Below are positions 44,173-53,900 of a stretch of DNA of 64,000 bases, one piece after another. A model generated the notes under the pieces. That model saw nothing but the letters and a program-made list of their open reading frames with translations. It was not told where the DNA came from and did not search any database. The DNA is from Sphingomonas sp. ERG5 (GTDB lineage Bacteria > Pseudomonadota > Alphaproteobacteria > Sphingomonadales > Sphingomonadaceae), in NCBI RefSeq assembly GCF_000803065.1, contig NZ_JSXI01000068.1, forward strand, positions 24,293-88,292, written 5' to 3'. Both the position numbers and the translations under genes were made by a program. The number at the start of each line of letters is the position of its first letter. The first letter of the stretch is position 1.

Positions 44173-45069
44173 TCAGTCGCGCGATACTGACAGCCCTGCG
44201 AGAAGCCGCTCGTGCGCGGCGAGCCTGCGAGACACGAACTCGCTGAAGAGCCGCACGCGTTTCGTCTTGCGTGTCTCCCCCTGGGTGAGAATCCAGAGCG
44301 TTCCGTACAGGTGCAGGTCGGTGCCCGGCACCCTCGCCAGCAGCGGGTCGGCATCTCCGACAAAGCAGGGCAGAGCCGCGATTCCCAGCCCCTGCCGCAC
44401 GGCAACGATCTGCGCTGCGGCGTCTGTGGTCCTGAAGGGAACCCCCGTGGTGGGAACTTCACCCTCGCCGGCCCAGTCCGGAATGCCATGCATGCTGATG
44501 ACGATCCACCGCATGGGATCGGGCGCGCCCGCACGCCACGCATCTAGCCGATCGCGGGACATGTAGACGGCGCCGAACAGTTCCGGTCCCTTCATGCCAT
44601 GGAGATTGAGCGGCAGGGTTTTGCGATCATAGACGACGCGGATCGCCACGTCGGCCTCCCGGTTGGTCAAGTTGGCCAGCTCGCCGGACGTCAACATGTC
44701 CATCTCGATGTCCGGATGCAGCCGCGCGAAATCGGCGAAGTCGGGGATGAGGAGATGTGTCGCGAGGATCGGCGTCAACGTCACTCGCAGAAGCCCACGC
44801 ACGCTCTGGTCGCGCCCGAAGACGCGCGTCTCCAACTGGTGCGATGACGCTTCCATCTGGTTTGCGAGTTCGAGGACCTCCTCGCCCGCGCCCGTCAGGC
44901 GATAGCCCGAAGGCCGCTTTTCGAACATCTGCGCCCCTAGGCGTTCCTCAAGCTGGGCGATGCGGCGCAGCACCGTCGCGTGATTCACGCCGAGCCGCTT
45001 GGCGGCGGCCCGCACCGAACCACCGCGCGCGGCGGCGAGAAAGTAGCGAACGTCATCCCAGTCGATCAT
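44173..45069 (-). CDS. LysR-family transcriptional regulator
   Basis: 298 residues from the ATG at 45069 (MIDWDDVRYFLAAARGGS); the longer frame to 45204 adds an Arg-rich leader without function. The winged helix VRAAAKRLGVNHATVLRRIAQLEERLGAQMFEKRPSGYRLT is typical of the AaeR/CrgA-like LysR branch. The effector domain has GLLRVTLTPILATHLLIPDF and READVAIRVV. It is divergent from the SDR at 45299 (about 230 bp apart) and most likely controls that SDR-SDR-reductase group. Confidence 0.9.
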   Translation of the reverse strand: MIDWDDVRYFLAAARGGSVRAAAKRLGVNHATVLRRIAQLEERLGAQMFEKRPSGYRLTGAGEEVLELANQMEASSHQLETRVFGRDQSVRGLLRVTLTPILATHLLIPDFADFARLHPDIEMDMLTSGELANLTNREADVAIRVVYDRKTLPLNLHGMKGPELFGAVYMSRDRLDAWRAGAPDPMRWIVISMHGIPDWAGEGEVPTTGVPFRTTDAAAQIVAVRQGLGIAALPCFVGDADPLLARVPGTDLHLYGTLWILTQGETRKTKRVRLFSEFVSRRLAAHERLLAGLSVSRD

Positions 45070-45298
45070 GGTGCATTCCCGCGCCGCAAGCCTCGCTTTT
45101 CCGAAGCCCTTTCTACCACGTTGAGCTGCAGTGCGCATGATCGTCCCGATGTTCAATCGCTTGCCCGGATCGTTTTCGCACCACCGATGTGCGCGATTCC
45201 ACACTCACCGCCTGACTTCGGCGAACCCATGTTGAGGTTCTTGGGGGACTTCCCCGTACTGCCAAAGGCCCGAGACGGCGAAACAAGGACTGCACGAC

Positions 45299-46033
45299 AT
45301 GACCAGATTGAATGGAAAAACCGCCGTGATCACGGGCGGCGCGACCGGCATCGGCCTCGCCGCCGCCAAGCGGTTCGTCGAGGAGGGCGCCTTCGTCTAC
45401 CTCTTCGGCCGCCGGCAGGATGCGCTCGACGCCGCCGTGGCCGAGCTTGGGCCCAATACCCGCGCGGTGAAGGGTTCGGTCTCGGATGGGGTGGACCTCG
45501 ACCGACTCTACGCGGCGGTGAAGGCCGAGCGCGGAAGCCTGGACGTGGTCTTCGCCAATGCCGGTGCGGGAAGTCCGCTGCCGCTCGGCCAGATCACGGC
45601 CGAGCATATCGACGAAACCTTCGACACCAATGTGAAGGGGACGATCTTCACCGTTCAGAAGGCGTTGCCGCTGATGGGCCCGGGCGGTTCGATCATCCTG
45701 ACCGGGTCGAGCGCCGGCACCACCGGTGCCCCGGGATTCACGGCCTATAGCGCGAGCAAGGCGGCGGTGCGCAATCTCGCGCGGAGCTGGGCGGAGGACC
45801 TCAAGGGCACCGGGGTTCGGGTCAACGTGCTGTCGCCCGGGGCGACCGCGACCGAACTCGCAAAGCAGGCGCTGGGCGCGGAGGGCCAGAAGGCCTTCGC
45901 CGCACTGACTCCGCTCCTGCGCATGGCCGATCCGTCGGAGATCGCGGCAGCGGCTGCGTTTCTCGCATCGTCGGACAGCAGCTTCATGACCGCCAGCGAA
46001 GTCGCCGTCGACGGCGGCCTCGCGCAACTCTGA
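45299..46033 (+). CDS. SDR family oxidoreductase
   Basis: 244 residues, ATG 45299 after AAGGA. TGGATGIG at about 12-19, NAGAG after strand 4, Ser in LTGSSAG, YSASK for the Tyr/Lys pair and VLSPGA before the C-terminal DGGLAQL. It belongs to the group of SDRs often paired under LysR control and is closely related to the next gene (same FVEEGA/FVDEGA and FTVQKALPL segments), indicating tandem duplication. Substrate unknown. Confidence 0.88.
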   Translation: MTRLNGKTAVITGGATGIGLAAAKRFVEEGAFVYLFGRRQDALDAAVAELGPNTRAVKGSVSDGVDLDRLYAAVKAERGSLDVVFANAGAGSPLPLGQITAEHIDETFDTNVKGTIFTVQKALPLMGPGGSIILTGSSAGTTGAPGFTAYSASKAAVRNLARSWAEDLKGTGVRVNVLSPGATATELAKQALGAEGQKAFAALTPLLRMADPSEIAAAAAFLASSDSSFMTASEVAVDGGLAQL

Positions 46034-46081
46034 CCACCTCGCGGCCCCAAGCCTGGCCAACACATAACGAAGGATAAAACT

Positions 46082-46834
46082 ATGAAAATGCTCGAAGGTA
46101 AGGTTGCCGTCATCACGGGCGGCAGTAGCGGGATCGGGTTGGCCACGGCCAAGCGCTTCGTGGACGAAGGCGCACACGTCGTGATCACCGGGCGACGCGA
46201 AAAAGAGCTGAAGGACGCCGCGACCTTCATCGCGGAAAACGTTACGACGGTCGTGGGCGACGTGTCTCGCCTGGAAGATCTGGACCGGCTTTATGCCGTC
46301 GTGAAGGAGAAACACGGCCACATCGACATAGTCTTTGCCAACGCAGGTGCCGGGACAATCGCTCCGCTCGAAATGGCTACGGAGGCCCATTTCGACCAGA
46401 CCTTCGACGTGAACGTGAAGGGGCTGTTCTTTACCGTTCAGAAGGCCCTTCCCCTGCTCAAGGACGGAAGTTCGATTATCCTGAACTCGTCGGTCTCGAA
46501 CGTGTTGGGAGTGCCCGGCTTCAGTGCCTATGCCGCGAGCAAGGCAGCCGTGCGCAACTTCGCGCGCGCTTGGACACTGGAGCTGAAGGACCGCAAGATT
46601 CGGGTTAACACGATGAGCCCCGGGCCGATCGAAACCCCCGCCCTGGAGACGACGACCGGCCTCACCCCTGAACAGGCCGAGCAAGCGGCAGCCCAATTTG
46701 CTTCTCAGATCCCGATGGGCCGCAGGGGCAAGCCGGAGGAAATCGCGGCTGCCGTCACCTTCCTCGCCTCCGATGAAAGCTCGTACATCACCGGTGTGGA
46801 TCTCGCCGTCGATGGCGGCATGGCGCAGGTCTGA
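46082..46834 (+). CDS. SDR family oxidoreductase, tandem paralogue of the preceding gene
   Basis: 250 residues. TGGSSGIG loop, NAGAGT, NSSVSN with the catalytic Ser, YAASK and TMSPGP, ending YITGVDLAVDGGMAQV. It lies 48 bp after its paralogue. The two share long stretches such as TFDVNVKGLFFTVQKALPLL, so one arose by duplication of the other; the first active-site region differs (NSSVSN against GSSAGT), which would allow different substrates. Start ATG 46082 follows AAGGATAAAACT. Confidence 0.88.
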   Translation: MKMLEGKVAVITGGSSGIGLATAKRFVDEGAHVVITGRREKELKDAATFIAENVTTVVGDVSRLEDLDRLYAVVKEKHGHIDIVFANAGAGTIAPLEMATEAHFDQTFDVNVKGLFFTVQKALPLLKDGSSIILNSSVSNVLGVPGFSAYAASKAAVRNFARAWTLELKDRKIRVNTMSPGPIETPALETTTGLTPEQAEQAAAQFASQIPMGRRGKPEEIAAAVTFLASDESSYITGVDLAVDGGMAQV

Positions 46835-46866
46835 CCCCCGACATTACCCAAGATCGGAGAAACATC

Positions 46867-47466
46867 ATGAGCTACGCAATCATCGGCTTCGGCTCCATCG
46901 GCCGGGCCCTGGCCAAGGCATTTGCCCGCAAGGGCATCAAAGTATCGGTCGCCACCACGCGCGACCCGGAAAGCTTTGCAGCCGACGCGGCGGCGATCGG
47001 ACCCACGATCCTTCCAAAGACGCTGGCGGATGCGCTCGAAGCGGACATCATCTTTCTGGCGGTCCGTTTCGAGTCGCACCCCGATGTCGCGAAGGCGCTC
47101 CCCAGCTGGCAGGGCAAGACCATCGTCGATGTGACCAATGCCTACGGCGTGTCCCTTGAGGGAATGGGAGGGCAGCCTTCTGCCAGGTTCGTCGCGCAGG
47201 CCTTCACCGGCGCGAAACTGGTCAAGGGCTTCAACCATTTGGTCGCCGCCGTCCTCGACCAGGATCCGGCTGTCCATGGCGGCCGGAGAGTCGTGTTCCT
47301 GGCGAGCGACGATGACGGCGCCACGGACGAGATCGGCGCGCTTGCGGAAAATCTAGGCTTCGCGCCGATCAAACTTGGTGGGCTTTCGGAAGGAGGACTG
47401 CTGGTGCAAGCGCGCGGAAAGAACTGGGGGCATCTGATCTTCAAGGACTTGATCAAGTTCGACTGA
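46867..47466 (+). CDS. NADP-binding reductase of the F420-dependent NADP oxidoreductase fold
   Basis: 199 residues with ATG at 46867 after GGAGAAAC. The Rossmann start MSYAIIGFGSIGRALAKAFA (GxGxxG) is followed by VATTRDP, IIFLAVRFESHPDV and TIVDVTNAYG, the pattern of the NPD-like/F420-type NADPH oxidoreductases. No F420 genes are nearby, so reduction of another flavin-like or small carbonyl compound is more likely. Third gene of the LysR-controlled SDR set; it is followed immediately by gene fragments, which suggests the operon once continued. Confidence 0.82.
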   Translation: MSYAIIGFGSIGRALAKAFARKGIKVSVATTRDPESFAADAAAIGPTILPKTLADALEADIIFLAVRFESHPDVAKALPSWQGKTIVDVTNAYGVSLEGMGGQPSARFVAQAFTGAKLVKGFNHLVAAVLDQDPAVHGGRRVVFLASDDDGATDEIGALAENLGFAPIKLGGLSEGGLLVQARGKNWGHLIFKDLIKFD

Positions 47467-47517
47467 GGAGCGCGACGCTCCCCGCCGGCAGAGTCACATG
47501 TGAATTGGAGAAAGGCC

Positions 47518-47589
47518 ATGGGCATCGAGAAGAACATCCAGACCGTGAAGGACCCGCCCGAAGACCGGAGTGATCTGCGCGCTTCATAA
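47518..47589 (+). pseudogene. N-terminal scrap of a SnoaL/nuclear-transport-factor-2-like gene
   Basis: The frame starts MGIEKNIQTVKDPPEDRS after GGAGAAAGG and stops after 23 codons. The first 12 residues, MGIEKNIQTVKD, match the usual beginning of SnoaL-like proteins (which go on FFAAIGRGD), and the sequence diverges from there. Together with the methyltransferase fragment just downstream it looks like a deletion joint. Confidence 0.45.
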
Positions 47590-47638
47590 TATCGCACGCC
47601 GTGCGCTCGTCGCACGAATTGTCTCAAAGGCGGTGCCG

Positions 47639-47797
47639 ATGTACGACCAATCCACACAATCCCAATTGATCCGGTTCGCGCGCATCGATGCAGGCTTCAC
47701 AGTCATCGACGTTTACCCGGGCGACGGCGACTGGACGCGTCTCTTCTCCGACATCGTGGGCCCCGAAGGTCGGGTCTACAGCTTCGTGCCGGCCTGA
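47639..47797 (+). pseudogene. fragment of a class I SAM-dependent methyltransferase
   Basis: A 52-residue frame ends abruptly. Its centre FARIDAGFTVIDVYPGDGDW followed by TRLFSDIVGPEGRVYSFVPA is the SAM-binding motif I region (IDVxPGxGxW, then GPxGRVYxF) that normally sits in the first third of a 230-residue exported-type methyltransferase. The rest is missing, so the gene cannot be functional. Confidence 0.6.
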
Positions 47798-47985
47798 CCC
47801 AACGCCCCCCGATGCTGGCGGGGACAGGCCTGCGCCTCCACGAATCGATGTAGACCGGTATCCCAAGCTCGAATCGCGATGGCTCCATGGTTAGCAAGGA
47901 AAGGCTCTGTCGGAGCGGCGAGGGCGCGCGCCACTTGGCAGCCAGCCAGACCGGGCGTTTAGCAAATCGATTCAGGTTGGGCTTC

Positions 47986-50900
47986 TCAGAACTTGAACGC
48001 CAGGTTCACCCTTGCCGTCTGATCGAAGAGGCGGCTTCCAACCTGGGCGCCATAGGAAATCCCAATGCTGGTGCGGCCGGAAATAGCGACATCGAGACCG
48101 GCATCGATGGTGGCGGCATCGCGAGTTAGCGGCAGGCCCGCAATCGCGAATGCGCCGCCACCCGCCTGATAGCGCAGCGCTGTGACCGGCGTCGTATCGC
48201 CGAACGCATGACGCCACCCCGCTCCAACCCGTAGCATCGCTTGAGCGCCGCCGAGATCGAAGCTGGTCGTGGTCCGCAAGCCCAGCGTCGTGAAGGTCAC
48301 ATCGGTCCCGGCTTTAGCGCCCGAAAGCTTGGCGTAGCCATCCGTCTCGCTGAACCCGTTGGTGCGGGCGCGAACATAAGCGACGTTGGCATAGGGTTCG
48401 ACCTTGATCCGGCCGAGATCGAAGCCATAGCCCAATTCGCCGAATGCCTGGAACGTACCACCATTGTAGCTCGCCCGCGTCGTATCACTGAAGCCAGGAA
48501 AAGCGATGTTCCGGGTCGTGTGCAGATCGCTCCAGCTATAAGCAATGCCGGTGCGTATCGAAGCCGCACCCCATTGGGCACCGGCATAGGTGCCAAGGTG
48601 ATAGCTATCGATCTTGCCAGACGATCCCCGGCTGTCGAGGTTGGTCTGGTTATAACCCCACACCGCGCCGAGCCGCACATTACGGCTTCCGGCGTCGAGC
48701 CCCATCAACAGGCCGCCGGTCGAGCGGTTGAGCCGCGAGGCATTGCCGTCGCTGCCCATGCGCCCCCAGCTTCCGATCGCCTGCCCCCAGACTCCGCGTC
48801 CTTCCCCGTCTGCGCTGGCACGGATGCGATCCAACACCGCCCCCCGTACGAAGCGGCTGTCCTCCAGCATCGTGGTGCGCATCGAGGGCTGGATGTCACC
48901 TGAGAGCTGATCGAAGGCGTCACGCGCCTGATCGGCCGAGAGGTTCACCACGGCATCGAACACCGGGCTGTTCCAGCCAAGCTTTTCGGTCGGGCCGCCG
49001 ACAGCAATCTGGTTCGGCGTCTGTCCGATCCCGGCAAAGCTGATGTCGTTGCGGCGCAGCCGCAGATAGACATTGCCGGCGTCGTAACTGAGTGATGGAT
49101 CGAGGAAGGCAAGATTGCTGGTCACGCTTGCGAAGGTGCCGCTGACACCGCCTATAGCCGACAAGATCGTGTAGTCGGTCTGAGGCCTGTAATTGCCCGA
49201 GCCAGCCACCACGTTCACCGTCCCGCCACTGATGATGGCCTGCCCGGTCGCGTTGATGCGGGAAGCTTGTCCGGCCGCGTTCGCGGCGACCTGATAGGTT
49301 GAGCCCGCATTGAAGGTGATGCCACCTGCCACGCTCATCGTCCCGATGCTGCCGCCAACGCCCGGTCTGACCGTCGCGCCGCCGGCGACGTTCAGGCCGC
49401 CGACCGACCCCGTACCGGTAAAGAGCCCGCCCGCGATCGTGACGGCGCCAGTGATCGCGCCGGTGTTCGTCGTCGTCCCAACGCTCTGCGTCAGGCCGCC
49501 GTTGATCGTGCCGGCGTTATTGACGATCCCGGCTGTGTTGAAATTGCCGTTCCAGGTCGCGCCAGCGCTGTTGTTGATTGTGCCGATATTGGAGGTCACA
49601 TTGGCATTGTAGGTGCCGTTGTTGGTGACTGTCCCGGCATTGTCGAGAGCGTCGGTCACGGTGCCGTTGTTGGTGATGACGCCGCCGGCATTGTTCACGA
49701 TGCCGGTGGGGGCGGTCAGCGAGCCGCCCTGAGCGACGGTGACGCTGCCGCTGTTGGTCAGCAGCCCCGCGATGGCGTAGGCGCCGGTTGTGGTCACCGC
49801 GAGCGTCGCGCCATTGGCGTTGCTGAAACCGCCGTTGCCCGTCACGGTACCGCTTACCGTAAAACTGCCGCCCGCATTGTTGGCGATGGTGCCGTTCAGC
49901 GCACCGCCGCTGACGTTGACAGTGCCGGCGTTGACCACACCATTCGAGACACTGCCGCCCGTCTGGACGAAAGTCGCCCCGGCATTGTTGGTCACGCGGC
50001 CTGCGACCGAGCCGGCATTCCGGAACGCGGCACTATTGATAACGTCGGACGTGATGCCGCCGGTCGCAGCGATCTCCAGGGTGCCGCTCGAAATGGTCGT
50101 GCTGCCGGCGTAGGTGTTTGCGGCGGCGAGGATGGTGGTACCCGTGCCAATTTGGTTGAGCGTGCCGGAGCCGGAAATCTTACCCGCGAAGGTCGTCGTA
50201 TCCGATCGGTCGAACGCCAGAACGCCGTTGTTGACCACATTGCCCTGGATCGAGCCCGTCATGCCGCCATTGCCGAGTTGGAGCGTGCCGCCGGAGATCG
50301 TCGTGCCGCCAGCATAGCTATTGGCGCCGGTAAGGATCAGGGTGCCGAGATCGGTCTTGTCGAGGCTGCCGGAGCCGCCGAGCGCGGAGCCGATGGTCGC
50401 GGCTATGCCCGCACCCGCAGCGGTGCCGTCGCCCACACGTATGGCAGTGGCGCCACCGATCAGCGACAGGCCATCGCCCTGCACCACAAAGCCGTTGTTC
50501 GCGAACTGAAGACCGGTGCCGATGTCGAGCGCGCCAGCCCCGGCCGCATCCACGGTCACCGTGCCGGGCGTGCCGACGAAGATCAGCATCGTCGCGGGAT
50601 CATAGGCGCCGTTGGCAGTGGCATTGGTGTTGGCCCAGTTGGTTCTGGCAGCGCTCCACACGCCCGAGCCACCGTCCACCATTCCGTTCGCCGTGGTGCT
50701 GGCGCCGTCCCAGAAGATATACGGTCCCGACGAGGCAATCAGGTTGACCTGATGGGCAACCGACGTCTGCACGGTCAGGTCGCCAGCGGCATAGCCTGCG
50801 GGCGTCGCGCCGATAGCGAGGCCGGAGCCGCTAAGAGCCCCGCCATAATCGAACAGGCGGTAGAGGCCGTCTCCAAAACCGCCCGCATTGCCGACGTTCA

Positions 50901-53900
50901 GCGTGCCGTTCAGCGCCAGGTCGCCCGTGACGTTGAACAATCGGGTCGTCGACGGCGCACCGAGTGAGACATTGACGACCGAGCCGCCGCTCAGCGCCAG
51001 CGATCCCATCGACAGGGTCTGGCCGGCCCGGCCCAACAGGATACCGCCATCCGCCACGGAAACGTCGCCGGCGATCGTGCCGGTCCCGCCCAGGGCGGCA
51101 CCCGATGCGACCGCGACCTGAGTATTGCCCAGAGCCCCATTGATCAGCAGCGTTCCACCAGTCAGGTTGGTATTGCCGGTATAGGCGTTGCTGCCGCTCA
51201 GGGTCAGCGTGCCCGTGCCCGATTTGGTCAACCCGACGATCGTTGGCGCGATGATCGGCGGAAGGGTAGCGCTGCCGGGGCTGAGAATCTGGATGCCATT
51301 TTTGATGGCACCGCTGAAAATGGTGTCGGTAGCCTGATCGACGGTGAGCACGCTGGTGCCCCCCATCGTGACAGTGCTGGTGATATCGCCTGAGCCGGAG
51401 AGCGAACCGACCGTCTGAGACGTGATGCCGAGATCGAGCGTGGCGCCGCCCGCGATGAAAAGCGATCCGGTCTGAGCACCGAGCGTGCCGCCATCACCAA
51501 TGAACAGCCTTCCCGCCTCGATATTGGTGCCGCCTGCGTATGTGTTGGCCCCGATCACGTACAGTTCGCCCGCACCCAGCTTGGTCAGCGCGCCGATGCC
51601 GCCCAGCGGAGAGGAGATCTGCATTTGATAGCCGTTGCTGTCGATGAAGGCGCCACCCGCCATGATCGTCACATCGCCGGCTGCGAAGTGGCTGAGCAGA
51701 TCGGCGTCTGCGGTCGTGGCGCGAAGAATGCCGCCGTCGAAATTGACCGTTGCGCCACCCCGGCCTCTGTGGACTCCGTTGGTTTCGAGGACGCCACGGG
51801 AGCCGACTGTACCGTTCAGATTCAGCGTGCCGGCGCTGGAGTTTGTTTGCACCATATCGACCGTGCCGGCGCCGGTGCTGACCCTGCCGCCATCGGCGAT
51901 CGTGAGCGTACCCGCGCCCTGATAGCCGAGGAACAGATAATCCGTCGTCCACACGGACCCGATGCCGGTGACGAGCATCGTGCCATTGCTGCCGGCCGTT
52001 TCACCGATATAGCTGGTCAGGTTCGCGACCGTACCGCCATTTGCGATCGCCAGCGTGCCGCCATCGACACTGGTGAAGGAGAACGCGCTGTTGCCGGCCA
52101 GGGTCAGCGTGCCAGCGCCCCCTTTGATCAGCCACACGGTACCGTCCCCGGCTCCCGTCATATATCCGTCTGTGATCGCACCGCTGAAACTGGTGTTGGT
52201 CGCCTGATTGACCGTGAGGGGGCTTATCCGGCCGCCATATACCGAACTGGTAATGCTGCCGGCACCGGACAGCGCGCCGACCGTCTGGTTGGTACCGGTA
52301 AGATCAAACGTGGCGCCGCCGGCGATCGCAAGCGCACCCGTTTGTGCGCCAAGCGTGCCGCCCAAGTCGACGTCGAACTTCAGTGTGCCCGCCGAGATCG
52401 TCGTTCCACCGGTGTAAGTATTGGCCCCGGAGAGAATGAGCGTGCCGAGGTCGGTCTTGTCGATGCCGCCGCTGCCAGTAAGCGCGGCGGAAATCGTCGC
52501 GTTCATGCTCGCGCCGGCTGCGGTGCCGTCGCCGACGCGGATCGGCGTGGCTGGCGCGGTGAGGTTCAATGCGTCGCCGGATACTTGATAGCCACCGACG
52601 AAGAATTGCATCCCGCCATTCACATCGAGTGCGCCACCGCCCGCGCTGACCGTCACCGTACCGGGCGTCCCCTGGAAAATCAGCATCGCCGCCGGATCGT
52701 AGCTACCGCTCGCGCTGCCGTTCACATTCGTCCAGTTGGTGCCGGTCGCGGTCCATATGCCCGCACCGCCATTGACCAAATTATTGGGCGCGGTCTGCGC
52801 CCCATTCCAGAAGGCGAACGAGCCGGGATTGGTCGACGCACCGACGAGGAGATTGACCTGATGGGCAGCCGTCTGAACCTGAAGATTCCATTGAGGATTC
52901 GCAACGGGATCGACCGCCAGACTGCCGCCGCCGGTCAGGTTTCCGTCGAAGCTGATGACGCGATAAAGGCCCGAGCCGAAGCCGGTTTGGGGGGAAACAT
53001 CCAGTAGCGAGGTTCCGGCAATCACCAGATCACCCTGGACCTTGAACAGCTCCGAGGTGGACGGCGCCCCGAGAGCGGCGACCACAACCGACCCATTATT
53101 CAGAGTCAGGCTGTTCATGGTCAGCGTCTGACCCGATTGCCCGGCCAGGAGGCCGTTCTGGTTCAGCGTCACCGCGTTGAAGACCGTACCGGCGCCGGAA
53201 AGCGCGCCGCCGCTATCCACAGTGATGGCGCTGGTGATCGAACCATCGACCTGAATTTCGCCGCCGCCGTAAATTCTCGTCGGCCCGGTATAGCTGTTCG
53301 CCCCCGACAGCGTGAGTATGCCCCCGCCGCGCATGGTCAATCCGACCTGAGCCGTGCCGCCGACGATGGGATCAAACCCGTCGCTGATGACGCCGGAGAA
53401 AATGGTGTTGGTGGCCTGATTAACGTTCAGCAAGACGGGATTGCCGAGAATCGTGCCGGTGATCGTGCCGGCGCCAGACAGCGCGCCGACCGTCTGCGAG
53501 GTGTCACCGAGATCGAGCGTAGCGCCACCGGCAACGACGAGCGAGCCGGTCGTTGCGCCCAATGTGCCGTCACCCAGAACTTGCAGGGTGCCCGATTCAA
53601 CAATTGTGCCGCCGGCATAGCTGTTCGCGCCGGTCAGGGCCAGCGTGCCGCCACCTTGTTTGGTCAATGCGCCGACGCCACCCAGCGGCGCGGAGATGAT
53701 GACGCCTCCCCCATTGCTGTCGATGAACGCGCCGCCTGCCTTGATCGTCACATCACCATCAGCGAAGCCGCTCAGCAGATCGCCGTTGAAATTCGCTGCA
53801 CGCAGGATGCCGCCATCGAAGTTGACGGCTCCGGCACCCTGGCGCTTTGTGATGCTTGGCGTTTTCAACACGCCACGCGCGCCCGCCACGCCGTTCAGGT

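Noticed and set aside
45113..46696. 527-residue open frame on the minus strand
   Set aside because: Opposite two clear SDR genes, repeated only because the SDRs are paralogues.
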